Source of the DNA: Protula sp. h YS-2021
Lineage: Eukaryota; Annelida; Polychaeta; Sabellida; Serpulidae
Assembly (NCBI GenBank): GCA_949752745.1
Contig: OX457025.1
Span: 49,837,601-49,901,600, forward strand
Length of the DNA stretch: 64,000 nt
Reading direction: 5' to 3'
The position numbers were made by a program, and so were the translations under genes. Within the stretch, counting starts at the first letter, position 1, and each line of letters opens with the position of its first letter. A model generated the notes under the pieces. It made no database searches. It worked only from the letters and a program-made list of their open reading frames with translations, and was not told where the DNA came from. Shown here one piece after another: positions 13,121 through 26,224 of this stretch.

Positions 13121-13512
13121 GACAACAAATACCGTCTGTACTGATGTAAGAGCAGCCCAACGTAGTCGGATGGGTTATAAAATCAGAAGCTGATAATTAT
13201 CTCGAAAGAGTTTTGTTTTCGACCAAATATATTTGGTCTGTCGTCATCTACCATTGCAAAATTCGGTCTAGTTTGGAAACCGCTTTTACGTTACAACTTG
13301 CAGCTTGCAACTAGAATATCTATTGCATATGACATACATGAGAATAATTGATGCGCTCTGCGCTACCACCAGAGAGCGCCTTTTCTTTGCATAAGAAATC
13401 GTTATGCAAGAAATCTGTATAAGTCAAACCCATAATAGCAAAGAGCGATCATTATTGGAATGTTATAAAATTATCGTGCTTCATGTATTATTTTTACCAC
13501 TAGTTGATTTCA

Positions 13513-15560
13513 GTAGATATAAAGTCGGGGTATGAGCACAGGTTCCGGAAGTAGAATTATGAGTACACTCCCGGTTTGTGTGTTAAAACCCTCGCGGGTA
13601 GCAGCACAGTTTCCGGAAGTAGAATTATGAGTGCACTCTTGGTTTGTGTGTTCACACCCGCACGGGTATGAAAACAGTTTCCGGAAGCGGGTATGAAAAC
13701 ACTTTCCGCAAAACAAAACAAAAACCAAAAAAAAATAAATAAACAAACAAAAAAACAAACAAATAAAATAAATAAAGAAATAAAAAAATAAAAAAGATAA
13801 AAAATAAATAAACAAATGAAAGAAAATTTAAAAACTAATAATAAATGAATAAAAAAATAAAAAATAAAATAAATAAACAAAAAATATATATATGAAAAAG
13901 TTAAAAAGGAATAAAAAATGAAAGAAAATTAAAAAAATAAATTAATAAAATGTGTTGACTCAGCCTTTAAAACATAGGTATGAGCACAGTTTGCCGAAGT
14001 TGGAGTTATGAGCACAGTTTCCGGAAATGGCATTGAGAGTAAGAACCCGCTCCACTCGGTTTGTGTTTTAAAACCCCTAGGGGTATGAAAACAGCTTTGT
14101 TGAAGTGGTATGAAAACAGTGGCGCGTTATGTTGTGGGTAAGAACCCCCTCACCTTACCGAGTCAGCAAGTATTTTATGCTGACTCAGCATACGGAGTCA
14201 GCAAGCATTTTTTTATTATTCATCATACCGAGTCAGCAAGTATTTCTTGCTGACTCGGCATACCGAGTCAGCAAGTATCTTGTGTTGACTCAGCATACTG
14301 AGTCAGCAAGTATTTTGTGCTGACTCAGCATACCGAGTCAGCAAATATTTTGTGCTGACTCAGCATTCCGAGCTAGCAAGATTTTTTGTAAATAGGCGAA
14401 TAAACACAGTTTCCGGAAGTGGCACAAAAAGTTTCCGGAAGTGGCATTGTGGGTAAGAGCTAAACAAAAAATAAGCTAATAAAAAATAAACAAACAAATA
14501 AAAGATAAAAATTAACAAGTAAAAAAAATTAGGAAATAAAAATAATACTAAATACTAAAAATATACTAAAAATTTCAGCAGATTTCTCAGTATGACTTCG
14601 CAATTTGACCTCTTTTAGCCTAGATAATTAAATTGAAAAAATACTTGCTCCCTTTTTCCTAGAAATCATTTCTCTCACCCTCTCTTTTGTGATAGGGACT
14701 CTCGGTGTTTGTTTTAAGCCATTCTTCCTACACTCTGTTATATGTGTATGTGTGAAAGTGCTTTGAGTAACAGGTGGTATGAAGTTGTAATGCTTACATA
14801 ACGGAACTCTGATGGACATAGACTGACTTCCGAGCTTCAAGGTGACAAACTCTGACATAGTGCACTTTCGCAACACTTTTTCAGCAACGTTTGGGAAACA
14901 AAAACCCAGTACTTCCACACCACTTCCAAAACATTTCCCAACACGCCCTCAACATTTTCCTAACCACTTCCTCAACACTTAACCAGCACTCAACATTTAC
15001 CCAGCACCTCCTCAGAATTTCACTGCCCTTCCTCAACTTTTCCTAGCATTTCCTCAGTACTTTCCCAGCAATTCCTAAGTATTCACCCGACGACTTACTC
15101 AGGATTTACCCAGCAGCTCCTCAAAATTTTGTTGCACTTTCTCATACTTTTTCTAGCATTTCCTCAGCTCTTTTCCTCACAACTTTGCCAGCACTTTGCC
15201 AGCATTTTGCGACCACTTATTCCACATTTTCACAGCACTTCCTCAACATTTCCCTAGTAATTCCTCAACAATATTTAGCCTATTACTTTTTCAACAATTC
15301 CTCGGTGGTTCTTGAGCATTTCCGCAGCACTTCCTCAGTGTTTCCGAAGCACTTTCTCAACACCATTGGAAAAACAACCTCAGCACTTATTCAGTACTTT
15401 CCCGCCTTTTCCTCAGCATTGTCTCACTTTCTCATTTCCGCAGCATTTTCCCGCCAATCCCTCAGCACTTTTTCAGCGCCGTTGGGGAAGCGCCCCCAGC
15501 ACTTCTTCAGCCCTTTCTCAGCACTTCCGGAACATTTTGCAGCACTTCCTCAGGCACTTG
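13513..15560. repeat. Element B left TIR
   Basis: From outside inward it contains four parts: units with GGTATGAGCACAGTTTCCGG; an A-rich low-complexity stretch (13700-13960); repeats of CCGAGTCAGCAAGTATTTTG (14155-14390); and a unique block (14570-14890) followed by a 15-16-bp tandem array built on CAGCACTTCCTCAACATTT (14900-15560). The same blocks occur in reverse complement and reverse order at 31.5-34.0 kb. Open frames in the array are artefacts of its period. Confidence 0.8.
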
Positions 15561-15954
15561 GCTTATGGGCATTGTGACATCATGATGACGTCTTGATAAC
15601 GCAAGCAGTACGTGCATAAGCTACTGTTTACACATACAAGTGAGCACTCAAATGACAGTGCTTCGTGTAAGTACCACTTTAACGTTAATAGTGGAGTAGA
15701 ATGTATAAATACACTATTTTGTGTGCTTAAAACGATCCACTTTTTGTTTTTATTAACAGAAAAAAACACTTAACTAACCACATTTTCTAACAAATATTTA
15801 ACTAACAATACTTACACCATTCTCAAACAAATACTTAACTAACAATATTTTTAAACAAATACTTAACTAACAATACTTATATAGCAGTATTCAATAAAAC
15901 ACAGGTTTATAACAATCATAAATAATTTTTTTACAATGAAATCACTGTCACTGT

Positions 15955-16314
15955 TAAAGTCCCTCTAGAATGTCTTCTACAATTACACCTCGAGGCCGTT
16001 GTAAAATATAATACACGCAGTAAAATCCACATGTATTTGACAATGGTTGTTTTTATGATATGCTATTTATAACAAAGTTTTGTCCTAGAAACTGAGCTAA
16101 ACGTTTATCTCAAGGTGCTACACCATATGAATCAAAATGCTCTTTATGATACACCGCCAACAAATGTTGCCGGGGCTTATACTGCTTATCCGTGTGTTAA
16201 TAACGTAAGCCCCGGTTGCCATGTTGGTATCTCATCAATGGCAAGTACACCATGAAAAATATCTTTAGTCATACAGTCATGTTTTAAAATAGCTCCTATC
16301 TGCCATGTATTCAT
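15955..16314 (-). pseudogene. Polinton adenain-like protease, decayed copy B
   Basis: Starting at the ATG complementary to 16312-16314, the frame begins MNTWQIGAILKHDCMTKD and continues HGVLAIDEIP. This parallels the first 30 residues of the intact protease of element A. Stops and frameshifts follow. The region around the catalytic cysteine (FVKYMW...VLYFTT-like, in shifting frames) is degenerate. Its start overlaps the MCP stop in a TAATG arrangement. Adenain-type proteases mature the capsid of these elements; this copy cannot make an active enzyme. Confidence 0.75.
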
Positions 16315-17639
16315 TATGTATAGTCAAACTGAATATTCCGACTACCCGTGATTTCAACAATGTTGTCAAACTCGGCATAAATGATAATATTTGTGGGATG
16401 ACGCAGTCCTTCAGGAAAATTCATTTCCAACCTTAAATTTCCATGTTTTATAAAACCATAGTGGACATTCTCATCATAGTCTGGTCTTAAGTCAAAGGCA
16501 AAGAGTGAATAGCTTTGATCCCAGTTTAAAGGTTGATTATACAGCTCTTGCCTCCATCCAGCTTATCAAATCCTCGAAACAACGTTTCACAGCATTGCAA
16601 ATAAGCTTTTTCACCCATATTCGGTTGAACAACTTTGGTAGCTACAGGCTCACAATCTGTGTACACTTGAATAAAGTTAATGCTGTTGTGTAGAAAATTG
16701 TAAGGGTTCATATCTACCCTTCATGAAAAAGCTGAACTGTCCGCCATACTTATGACAACTAGTTTCGGTAATAAATTTACGAACTCCAGCCGGTAGAGCA
16801 ACTACTTTACATTGATAGGGATAGGGATAGGGAATTTAGCTGGCGTTTTCGATAGTGTATCAGCATGAACTAATTGTACACCTAATTGTACACCGGGGCT
16901 TGCTTCAATTTTCGTACCATTAAAAACGTTCAATCAAGTCAACTCGATAGTTCACTGCAGGTGTTATCAGCATGTAACTATCCTTTTGTCTGTTGAAATG
17001 TAGTTTTACATTGATACCGCTTGAAAAGTACCTTTCTTGCTCACACACTGTTGACTCTTGCGTGTGTATGTGTAGCGAGTGTGCAAGTCATGGTTCCCAA
17101 GGGGGGTCAGCAATGGGTTGTCCATTCTCTCCTATAGTGAACTCTGAATGTTCTGTAATTGATTAGCCTTCTTCACATTTAAAGAATCTATTTGCCCTGC
17201 CGTGTCTTTGTAAATGAGCTGTAGCGTTCGCTCTGACTTGAGGCTTTCTTCCGAGTCATGAATGAGGTGTGGAATAATGCTTGTGTACCCATGAGTGTTG
17301 TTGCTATGTGAAATAAGACGATCATTCAGAAACTGCTCCACATTGCTCCATAATCCATTGAGCATATCGTTAATAGGAGCCACTTCGTCGTCAGGTCCAC
17401 AACTAGCTCTTGATTTTGTTACATTTCTAAGGGTGACATAAAGTTTAGAATTAGAAATCTAAATATTCCTCTGTTGTTGCTGGTATGTAGAATTCTACTG
17501 GTGCACTTGGTCTAAGAGCAGTAACGGGCTAGTATTCTATATCAAATGTTTCTTCAACTGCTGTTTCTGTTGGTAAAATGCGTAACCATTCTTAAGATGA
17601 AGTACTACATTCACATGACTGATCATGAATAAGTGACAT
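16314..17639 (-). pseudogene. Polinton major capsid protein, decayed copy B
   Basis: The start (MSLIHDQSCEC) and end (NIQFDY) match the intact MCP at 41648-43021. In between, the best-preserved stretch (17132-17383) reads DMLNGLWSNVEQFLNDRLIS and SNNTHGYTSIIPHLIHDSEE. There is an in-frame stop near codon 15 and further frameshifts. The family forms the double jelly-roll hexon-like capsomer. Gene order relative to core and protease is unchanged from element A. Confidence 0.85.
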
Positions 17640-17641
17640 TT

Positions 17642-17995
17642 TTAAAAAATATCTTTTGATGCCGGCGCTTTGACTCTTTCGTTTACTGACAGGTTTACGT
17701 ACTTTCTTGCGCCTTTTACTATTTGGTATAGCACTTAGGAGTCGTGTTATCGCTTCCTGAGCTACTTTTCCAGTGACATCTACCTCTTAATGCTTTTTAT
17801 CAAATGAGGGGTAATCATTTTTCACCAGATGCAAGTAGTCGTACAGCCTTTCTAGCCAATGCACTCAGAAAGGAATCAATGCCTTGTCCACATTGCATTC
17901 GAGTGCTTCGAAAACCAGGTAGTTTTAGTTACCCGCCCCACTTGGTATTGAAAATGGTTTCGATAAATATTTGGATTGTAAATATAATGCTTCAT
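17642..17995 (-). pseudogene. Core/pVI-like peptide gene, decayed copy B
   Basis: The frame starts MKHYIYNPNIYRNHF and ends in a lysine-rich tail finishing SKDIF, the same beginning and end as the 118-residue protein of element A. The central amphipathic segment is destroyed by frameshifts. It sits between the penton and MCP remnants as in A. Confidence 0.75.
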
Positions 17996-18002
17996 ATTGC
18001 TT

Positions 18003-18778
18003 TCTGTCTAAAATGAAGTTTACAGATGACTTTACCAGTCTCAGTTGCTACGTTTTCCCCTTTTTCGTTCTTGGGAACAGGACAAGTCTCTTTTCTAAAT
18101 GAAAACCGAAAAAATTAAAAAGTAGGAAGAAATCCTAGTAGGGACTTGTCCTAAGTATGGATTTGTCCAGTTCTTGATATTTATTTCAACAGTATCGAAC
18201 TTGTTGGTATTTATAGAAACATGTGGTTCCTCATAAGTTTTGGTCATTATATCACCATCTTTTCCTTGAGCAGTCACTGCGAGTAATAAAGGGACATAAT
18301 AATCTCTAACAACTTGGGGATCACAAATACTACAATATGCATACAAAGTGCAAAACCTACGTGTTATGTCTAGTCCGATTGGTAAATTTGTTCCCTGTCC
18401 ACGTTAAATATAAATATGCAAAAGCCTAACAAGTCAGCTAAACCTCGACTTAGAGTGAGTTGATGTCTATTTTTCACAATATTTCGTGTACGTCGTGTGA
18501 TGGTGTTGCATTTGAATTTTATTTGTAATACTGTAATTGTTGTTGCATTGGTTTCCATAAGCATCTGCCTATTGAGCATATCTACTAATTTTTCCGCTGC
18601 ACTATAATGTCCTCGAGAAATATGAATGTTAATTAACTCTTCTGTAATATACCAAAGGGAATAATCTGCATCTTTTTAAAATGTGGGCCAGGTATGAGGG
18701 TATTGAATTTCTGCTAATGCTACTTCAAATGTGTTTCTTAAATAAATTGTTTTTGGCTTACGTATTTGAAACGTAAAT
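18003..18778 (-). pseudogene. Penton (minor capsid) remnant, main part
   Basis: From the breakpoint at 18778 the - strand reads FQIRKPKTIYL, then FEVALAEIQYPHTW. It continues (18346-18095) with YCSICDPQVVRDYYVPLL and GDIMTKTYEEPHVSINTNKF, all paralleling the intact penton of element A. The N-terminal codons are missing here and are found inverted at 21080-21154. The break is the inversion junction described in the findings. Additional frameshifts are present. Confidence 0.85.
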
Positions 18779-20452
<1,674 letters not shown>

Positions 20453-20463
20453 CTGAATATTAT
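20453..20463 (+). repeat. LINE A target-site duplication, 3' side
   Basis: CTGAATATTAT here matches the complement of 29112-29122, at the 5' side of the LINE. The LINE entered the start of the 196-aa gene homologue of element B. Confidence 0.85.
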
Positions 20464-20890
20464 ATCTTGTTAGAGCTAAAAGTTCTCAGTCTAAGGAGAA
20501 TGACCTGAAAAGTAAAATAAAACATGTATTGAAAGGTGAAAGGAACCATGAAGCTGCTAAGAAAATGGCACAGATGGTGGGAGAATATTCGCTACAAACA
20601 AAAACGTGGTACACCTCCAGATAAGAAAATCAATATAGTACAGTATTTTCCACCTACATATCATCAAAATGTGACTTTAGTGTTAAAAGAGCTTAAAGAC
20701 AATGGAATGCATTGGACTGAACAGAAAGAACTTGTGTTAACTACGGGTTAAGTCATTTCTAATTCCAATATTGTCGACTTACTGAAAGAAGTACTGGTGG
20801 GGTCACGAAATAAAGAACGTGAAAGATGGATGGAAAGACGTCATTGAAGCCATAGCAAACAATAACATTCCGTTAACCATTTTTGCAAAA
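20464..20890 (+). pseudogene. Remnant of conserved Polinton 196-aa protein gene
   Basis: In shifting frames it reads DLKSKIKHVLKGER, KMAQMVGE, then LVLKELKDNGMHWTEQKELV and a later FAKRTAI-like end. This parallels the - strand protein at 44390-44980 of element A (TKVNKLLRGKR, TQLLAELKKYGTRWTDKNEL). The first codons lie on the other side of the LINE at about 29123-29165. It is on the + strand only because the segment 18779-21154 is inverted. Confidence 0.8.
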
Positions 20891-20899
20891 CGCACAGCC

Positions 20900-21068
20900 A
20901 TACAGGATATCAAAAAAGTCCGTCAACATGAGCTCGAATGGGAAATGTATTAAATTACCTTCATTACGTTTTATGAAAACCATTCATAAAGTACGATGCT
21001 TAAGTGGGTGTTGTGGACGTAGAGTAGACGAAACTATAGCTGTTGAAACTAATGTTTTACTAAAGTAG
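20900..21068 (+). pseudogene. Remnant of Polinton 69-aa Cys-rich ORF
   Basis: KVRCLSGCCGRRVDETIAVE parallels KIRCVSACCQGEVVDTNLDH of the 69-residue ORF at 44196-44405. Position between the 196-aa homologue and the penton N-terminus is the same as in element A. Confidence 0.7.
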
Positions 21069-21079
21069 TAACGGTCATT

Positions 21080-21154
21080 TTCAATTTAGAAGTCATAGAA
21101 TCAACAATATTTTACCTTACTTTGCCGAGCAATGCTAAGACTGAATGTTGTTTG
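21080..21154 (+). pseudogene. Penton remnant, N-terminal fragment (inverted)
   Basis: Reads ESTIFYLTLPSNAKTE, matching the first residues of the intact penton (ESTSFYITLPSNAS). The remainder of the gene lies on the opposite strand ending at 18778, placing the inversion junction at about 21154. Confidence 0.85.
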
Positions 21155-22341
21155 CGTTTTTTTTACAAAAGTGCATACAAAACGTTTTGATTTTGTGAGA
21201 ATTTAAACCCACTCTTATTCGCCCTAGCTTGGAGACGACGCTGTATTAAATTCATACTTATGCCTCCACACCACATGGCAAAATCATCTACGAAGAGTGA
21301 GCTATCTATCCCCTGTCTGAGTGTATCTTTTATATTGTTGATATTTATCAGGAATAGTGGAATTGGAAGGATGCTTCCTTGGGGAAGCCTCTTGTTTAAA
21401 GTATTCTGAGAATATTGCACCCCTGAGACAAACCCTGAATCGACGGTCATCCAGGAATCCTTCCATAAACTGGGTCAGGCGGCCTCGGAGGCCGAAATCA
21501 TGAAGATCTTTAGTACTCCGTGTTTTCATGCTGTGTCATAAGCCTTCTCCAAATCAAAGAACACGATAACAACATGTTTGTTATTATTGAAAGCTTCTTT
21601 CAAAAAAGAATCTAGACTTAAAAGATGGTCCACAGTGCTCCCTTGTTTCCCAAAAACACTCTGTATATCGGCGAGCAAGTTGTTTCTTTCCACGTACCGT
21701 TTTCAGCCATCGTTCGCTCAATTGTTTTGCACAGGCCACCAGTCAAAGAAATTGGTCTGTAGTTTTGAGGATTTAGTAGATCTTTGTTTGGCTTTGGTAT
21801 TGGTATTATTGTGGCTTCCTTCCATATTTCAGAAAAGGTGTCGGAACTACAAGTATGGTTTAGCAGTTCTAAAAGGATCTTTAGGGTATGATCTGGCAAG
21901 TGTTTTACCACCTGGTAATGTGTCATCTGGTCCTGCTGCTGAATCATGGGAACTATCTATGGCCTTTCTTAATTCATTAAGAGAAAAGTCGCTATTATGC
22001 GCTTCGCTGTCGCCAGAATAGAAGTTAAGAGTATTTGTTTCTTCTGTTTCTTTGTCACATCTAAACTCATGGCTATGAATTTCAGAAGATGAATTATGTT
22101 CAAATGTTTCGCCTAGGGTATCTTAAATGTACTTCGGGTCGGTGATCATATTATTGTTAACTTCTAGATGGCTTACTGCGTTAAAAGTGTTCTTGCCGGG
22201 TATTTTTCTAACCATGCCCCAGGTCTTTTTAGACAATTATTTCTGTTGAGTTGAGAAACATATTCTTGCCAGGCCTCTTCTTTGCTTTTCATACTGCTTT
22301 AGGAGCAACTGCCTTCACCCTTTGATACTCTATTTTCCTTG
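21155..22341 (-). mobile_element. LINE copy A, RT core
   Basis: The - strand encodes RT blocks in order: EIWKEATIIPIPKPNKD and NYRPISLTGGLCKTIERTMA; a degenerate ILADIQ-like block; LRGRLTQFMEGFLDDRRFRV; and finally FLININNIKDTLRQGIDSSL then FVDDFAMWCGG (catalytic DD). The sequence then ends abruptly at the inversion junction. Several frameshifts and stops make it inactive. At 22341 it is interrupted by the BEL/Pao element and resumes at 26230. Confidence 0.85.
22337..22341. repeat. BEL/Pao target duplication (left)
   Basis: CCTTG, repeated at 26225-26229. The uninterrupted LINE copy at about 58.2 kb has a single CCTTG here. Confidence 0.9.
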
Positions 22342-22820
22342 TGTGACGGACGGAAAATAAAAGACCATTGCTGTTCTTTAGCTAGTTTATTTTCTATCCT
22401 GCCTCGCAATGTGGACTGCAATAAACAACAAAATATTTGAACACATTGCCACAAGATTAATGCCAAAATACCGATAATTAACAGATAAATTGAGCCAATA
22501 TTTAATATAAATTACTCATGACATATTTCTGACATAAAAGCATTTCATTTATTATAGGTAATTATAATCAAGCTCTTACCAATTGTGGCGGACCTTAAAC
22601 TTCAGGCTAAACCCATCTGTTCAGTATGACTGACTTTTACAGACTGACTAAACACGTGAAGAAATAACAACGAATTTGAGACGATATGGTCCGTTGATCA
22701 GAACACGTGTCATAGACCAATCACAGGGAATCACCTGACCTTAACACATGTTTAAAATTTATGGACCATATAAAGGTTAAGTGTACCATCCCAAGAAACA
22801 CTAACACCAAGTCAACTACA
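22342..22820 (-). repeat. BEL/Pao 3' LTR
   Basis: About 479 bp, TG...CA ends on the + strand as written, direct repeat of 25747-26224. In element orientation it follows the purine-rich GGGGAACCA that would serve as polypurine tract. Confidence 0.85.
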
Positions 22821-23030
22821 TGGTTCCCCAAATTACGCAGTAATTTGACGAATGAACCTTGCATGTCATATAACTTCACATTAGTACACACGAAACAAGT
22901 CTACAAACTCTCTACTTCGCATATCACTGTCAGAGCTTTAATGAGTAAAATTTCTAGTGAAAACATCAAATTATGTATTGGCATGTTTAAGCATTCAATA
23001 CGTTTAATAACGAAATCTTCGGCGGGGAAT

Positions 23031-24129
23031 CTACCCCATGTTCTCCACAAGAAGATCTAGCTTCGTCAATGGTCTAACAAGATACTTGACCTTACCAAAG
23101 CGTTTGCCTTTACTATCTAGATTCCTGTCACCGACTGCAAGTGTGACACTTCTCACAAAGCCATCAGATGACTTGTTAACCTCATGGACCTTCCCTAAAG
23201 ACATAAATTCCTTGGTACACAATCGTCTCGAATTAAGACTATGTCTCCAACAACGAAATTTTGCCTCTGACGTGTCCACTTTGATATACTTTGCAAGTAG
23301 TGGACATACTCATGTTTCCAACGAGACCAAAACTGATCAACGAGGAATTGTTCCCTCCTCCAGCGCTTTACCGAATAGACATCGTCCCGTTGGAATTCAC
23401 TCGGAGGAGAGACAACTACTTTCGTTTTTCCTGCTAGAAGATGATTTGGAGTGAGTGGCTCTAATAATTTTGGATCAGTTAAGGATTCAAGCGTCAGATT
23501 TCTGCTATTCAGAACAGCAGATACTTCTGTCATGAAGGTATGAAGTGACTCATCATCCAAGTGAGAACCTGTTGGTGCATAAGGGAGGCTAAAACACTTC
23601 GAACAGAACGAATGAGGCGCTCCCATGCTCCTGACATGTGGGAGGCTGCAGGTGGATTCGTCTGAAATTCGAATATGCAGTTATTCTCCAACAAGAAGCG
23701 TCTAACTGAGGGCTCTTGGATGTTCCTGAACTGTTCCCTCAACTCTTTGGAAGCGCCCACAAAGTTTGTGCCTTGGTCACATCTAAGGAGTTAGATAGGT
23801 CCGCGAATCGCTATAAATCGTCGGAGTGCATTGATAAACGAGCTGGTGGTCAGAGAGTTGACCACTTCAATATGTACAGCACGGGGCGAAAGACATGTAA
23901 ATATGCAACCCCATCACTTAACATCTCTTCGCCCCGACTTCACAGTAAAAGGGCCAAACAGGTCCACACCACAGTGGGTGAAGGGTGCACTAGGTTGCAC
24001 ACGGTCTGCAGGCAAATCGGCTATCCTCTGATGGGCAGCTTCTGCCCTCAGCTTCCTGCAGATCACACAATGATAGATAAACCGAGTAACCAAACCACGG
24101 CAACCAACTATCCAAGCCCAGACCAACAC
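23031..24129 (-). pseudogene. BEL/Pao integrase, C-terminal part of pol
   Basis: The - strand from 24129 reads an HHCC finger tail (YHCVICRKLRAEAAHQRIAD). It continues into the integrase core: THCGVDLFGPFTV with the first Asp, then CDQGTNFVGASKELREQF with the second. The third acidic position lies in the SHMSGAWERLIRSVRS region. The DDVYSVKRWRREQFLVDQFW block and a chromatin-side tail ending LDLLVENMG follow. Frame breaks occur at about 23.8 and 23.6 kb. RT and RNase H are missing upstream, so it cannot be autonomous. Confidence 0.85.
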
Positions 24130-24164
24130 GGATCAATGGCGTCCTCGCGTACTGTACATATTGA

Positions 24165-25246
24165 AGTGGTCAACTCTCTGACCACCAGCTCGTTTATCAA
24201 TGCACTCCGACGATTTATAGCGATTCGCGGACCTATCTCACTCCTTAGATGTGACCAAGGCACAAACTTTGTGGGCGCTTCCAAAGAGTTGAGGGAACAG
24301 TTCAAGAACATCCAAGAGCCCTCAGTTAGACGCTTCTTGTTGGAGAATAACTGCATATTCGAATTTCAGACGAATCCACCTACAGCCTCCCACATGTCAG
24401 GAGCATGGGAGCGCCTCATTCGTTCTGTTCGAAGTGTTTTAGCCTCCCTTATGCACCAACACGGTTCTCACTTGGATGATGAGTCACTTCACACCTTCAT
24501 GACAGAAGTATCTGCTGTTCTGAATAGCAGAACTCTGACGCTTGAGTCCTTAACTGATCCAAAATTATTAGAGCCACTCACTCCAAATCATCTTCTAGCG
24601 GGAAAAACGAAAGTAGTTGTCTCTCCTCCGAGTGAATTCCAACGGGACGATGTCTATTCGGTAAAGCGCTGGAGGAGGGTACAATTCCTTGTTGATCAGT
24701 TTTGGTCTCGTTGGAAACATGAGTATGTCCACTACTTGCAAAGTAGATCAAAGTGGACACGTCAGAGGCAAAATTTCGTTGTTGGAGACATAGTCTTAAT
24801 TCGAGACGATTGTGTACCAAGGAATTTATGTCTTTAGGGAAGGTCCATGAGGTTAACAAGTCATCTGATGGCTTTGTGAGAAGTGTCACACTTGCAATCG
24901 GTGACAGGAATCTAGATAGTAAAGGCAAACGCTTTGGTAAGGTCAAGTATCTTGTTAGACCATTGACGAAGCTAGATCTTCTTGTGGAGAACATGGGGTA
25001 GATTCCCCGCCGAAGATTTCGTTATTAAACGTATTGAATGCTTAAACATGCCAATACATAATTTGATGTTTTCATTAGAAATTTTACTCATTAAAGCTCT
25101 GGCAGTGATATGCGTAGTAGAGAGTTTGCAGACTCGTTTCGTGTGTACTAATGTGAAGTTATATGACATGCAAGGTTCAGTCGTCAAATTACTGCGTAAT
25201 TTGGGGAGCCATGTGGTGGACTTGGTGTTAGTTTTTTTTTTGAAAG
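24165..25246 (+). repeat. Inverted duplicate of BEL integrase end plus LTR edge
   Basis: This segment is the reverse complement of about 22790-23879, including some 32 bp of the LTR edge at its right end. It leaves a loop of about 285 bp. It is why an apparently long + strand frame ends with the integrase C-terminus. The two arms differ by scattered substitutions only. Confidence 0.9.
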
Positions 25247-25489
25247 AGAGAATATGTTTTAAATACTGGACAGGGGCGAGGGTGGGGGTTCACTCAAATT
25301 TGGACTAAATTTTTGTTTTACTCTCAATTTTTTTCACATCTGTTTTAATAGAATTTTTTAAACAAAGCACAAAAATACCAGTCACTTCTTGACGGTGTCA
25401 CGGCAACAGTCCATGAAAAAGACCGCATCCATCGAGACGTCCTGTGCTGTGACCTGAGCGTTCCTTACGTTTCTGCATGGTACAGCACG

Positions 25490-25665
25490 TTCCTGTACCG
25501 TCCAGTGCGTATCTGAGCCGCCGAGCGCGTAGCTGGGCCATTGAGCAGTACCTGGGTCGTCCAGGCGCGTATCTGAACTGTCGAGCGCGTAACTGAGTCG
25601 TCCAGCTTGTACCTGAGCCATCGAGCGCGTAGCTGGGTCGTCCAGCGCGTAACTGGTGGGGGGGA
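25490..25665. repeat. ~21-bp tandem repeats in BEL leader
   Basis: Repeats of CGTCCAGCGCGTAACTGAG variants, about eight units, GC-rich compared with the surroundings. They lie in the untranslated leader next to the 5' LTR. Confidence 0.75.
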
Positions 25666-25746
25666 TCATCGTGGTGGCCTGTTCTGCCGTGTCACTGGTT
25701 GGCTCCGAAAATGGATTTAGCCGTCCATTTCAGTCTAATTGTCCAC

Positions 25747-26224
25747 TGTGACGGACGGGAAATAAAAGACCATTGCTGTTCTGTAACTAGTTTATTTCCT
25801 ATCCTGCCTCGCAATGTGGACTGCAATAAACAACCATATATTTGAACACATTGCCACAAGATTAATGCCAAAATACCGATAGTTAACAGATAAATTGAGC
25901 CAGTGTTTAATATAAATTACTCATGACAAATTTCTGACATAAAAACATTTCATTTATTATAGCTAATTATAATCAAGCTCTTACCAATTGTGGCGGACCT
26001 TAAACTTCAGGCTAAACCCATCTGTCCAGTATGACTGACTTTTACGGACTGACCAAACACGTGAAGAAATAACAACGAATTTGAGACGATATGGCCCGTT
26101 GATCAGAACACGTATCATAGACCAATCACAGGGGATCACCTGACTTTAACACATGTTTCAAATTTAGGGACCATATTAAGGTTAAGTGTACCATCTCAAA
26201 AAAACTAACACCAAGTCCACTACA
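25747..26224 (-). repeat. BEL/Pao 5' LTR
   Basis: Direct repeat of 22342-22820. Immediately inside it, in element orientation, TGGACAATTAGACTG is a candidate tRNA primer site because it starts with TGG. The matching tRNA was not determined. Confidence 0.8.

Larger units (their letters stand above)
22342..26224 (-). mobile_element. BEL/Pao-like LTR retrotransposon, deleted and rearranged
   Basis: Two direct LTRs of about 478 bp (22342-22820 and 25747-26224) start TGTGACGG and end CTACA, flanked by CCTTG duplications. The - strand is the coding orientation: only the 3' part of pol (integrase) remains next to the LTR at 22.8 kb. Gag, protease and RT are absent. The interior contains an inverted duplication of the integrase end (24165-25246). 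It lies inside LINE copy A, which gives the relative age: LINE first, BEL second. Confidence 0.9.

Noticed and set aside
13510..13880. Frames rich in FIYLFIF on the - strand
   Set aside because: They translate the A/T-rich low-complexity stretch of the element B TIR.
15185..15596. Frames of 94-130 codons (and the mirror at 31835-32242)
   Set aside because: They are open only because of the 15-16-bp tandem array; the same peptide period appears in several frames.
23716..24837. Long + strand frame of 373 codons with integrase-like C-terminus
   Set aside because: Its first half is the antisense of the true - strand BEL integrase. Only the second half (from about 24165) is real integrase sequence, brought into + orientation by the inverted duplication. 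It is not a gene.
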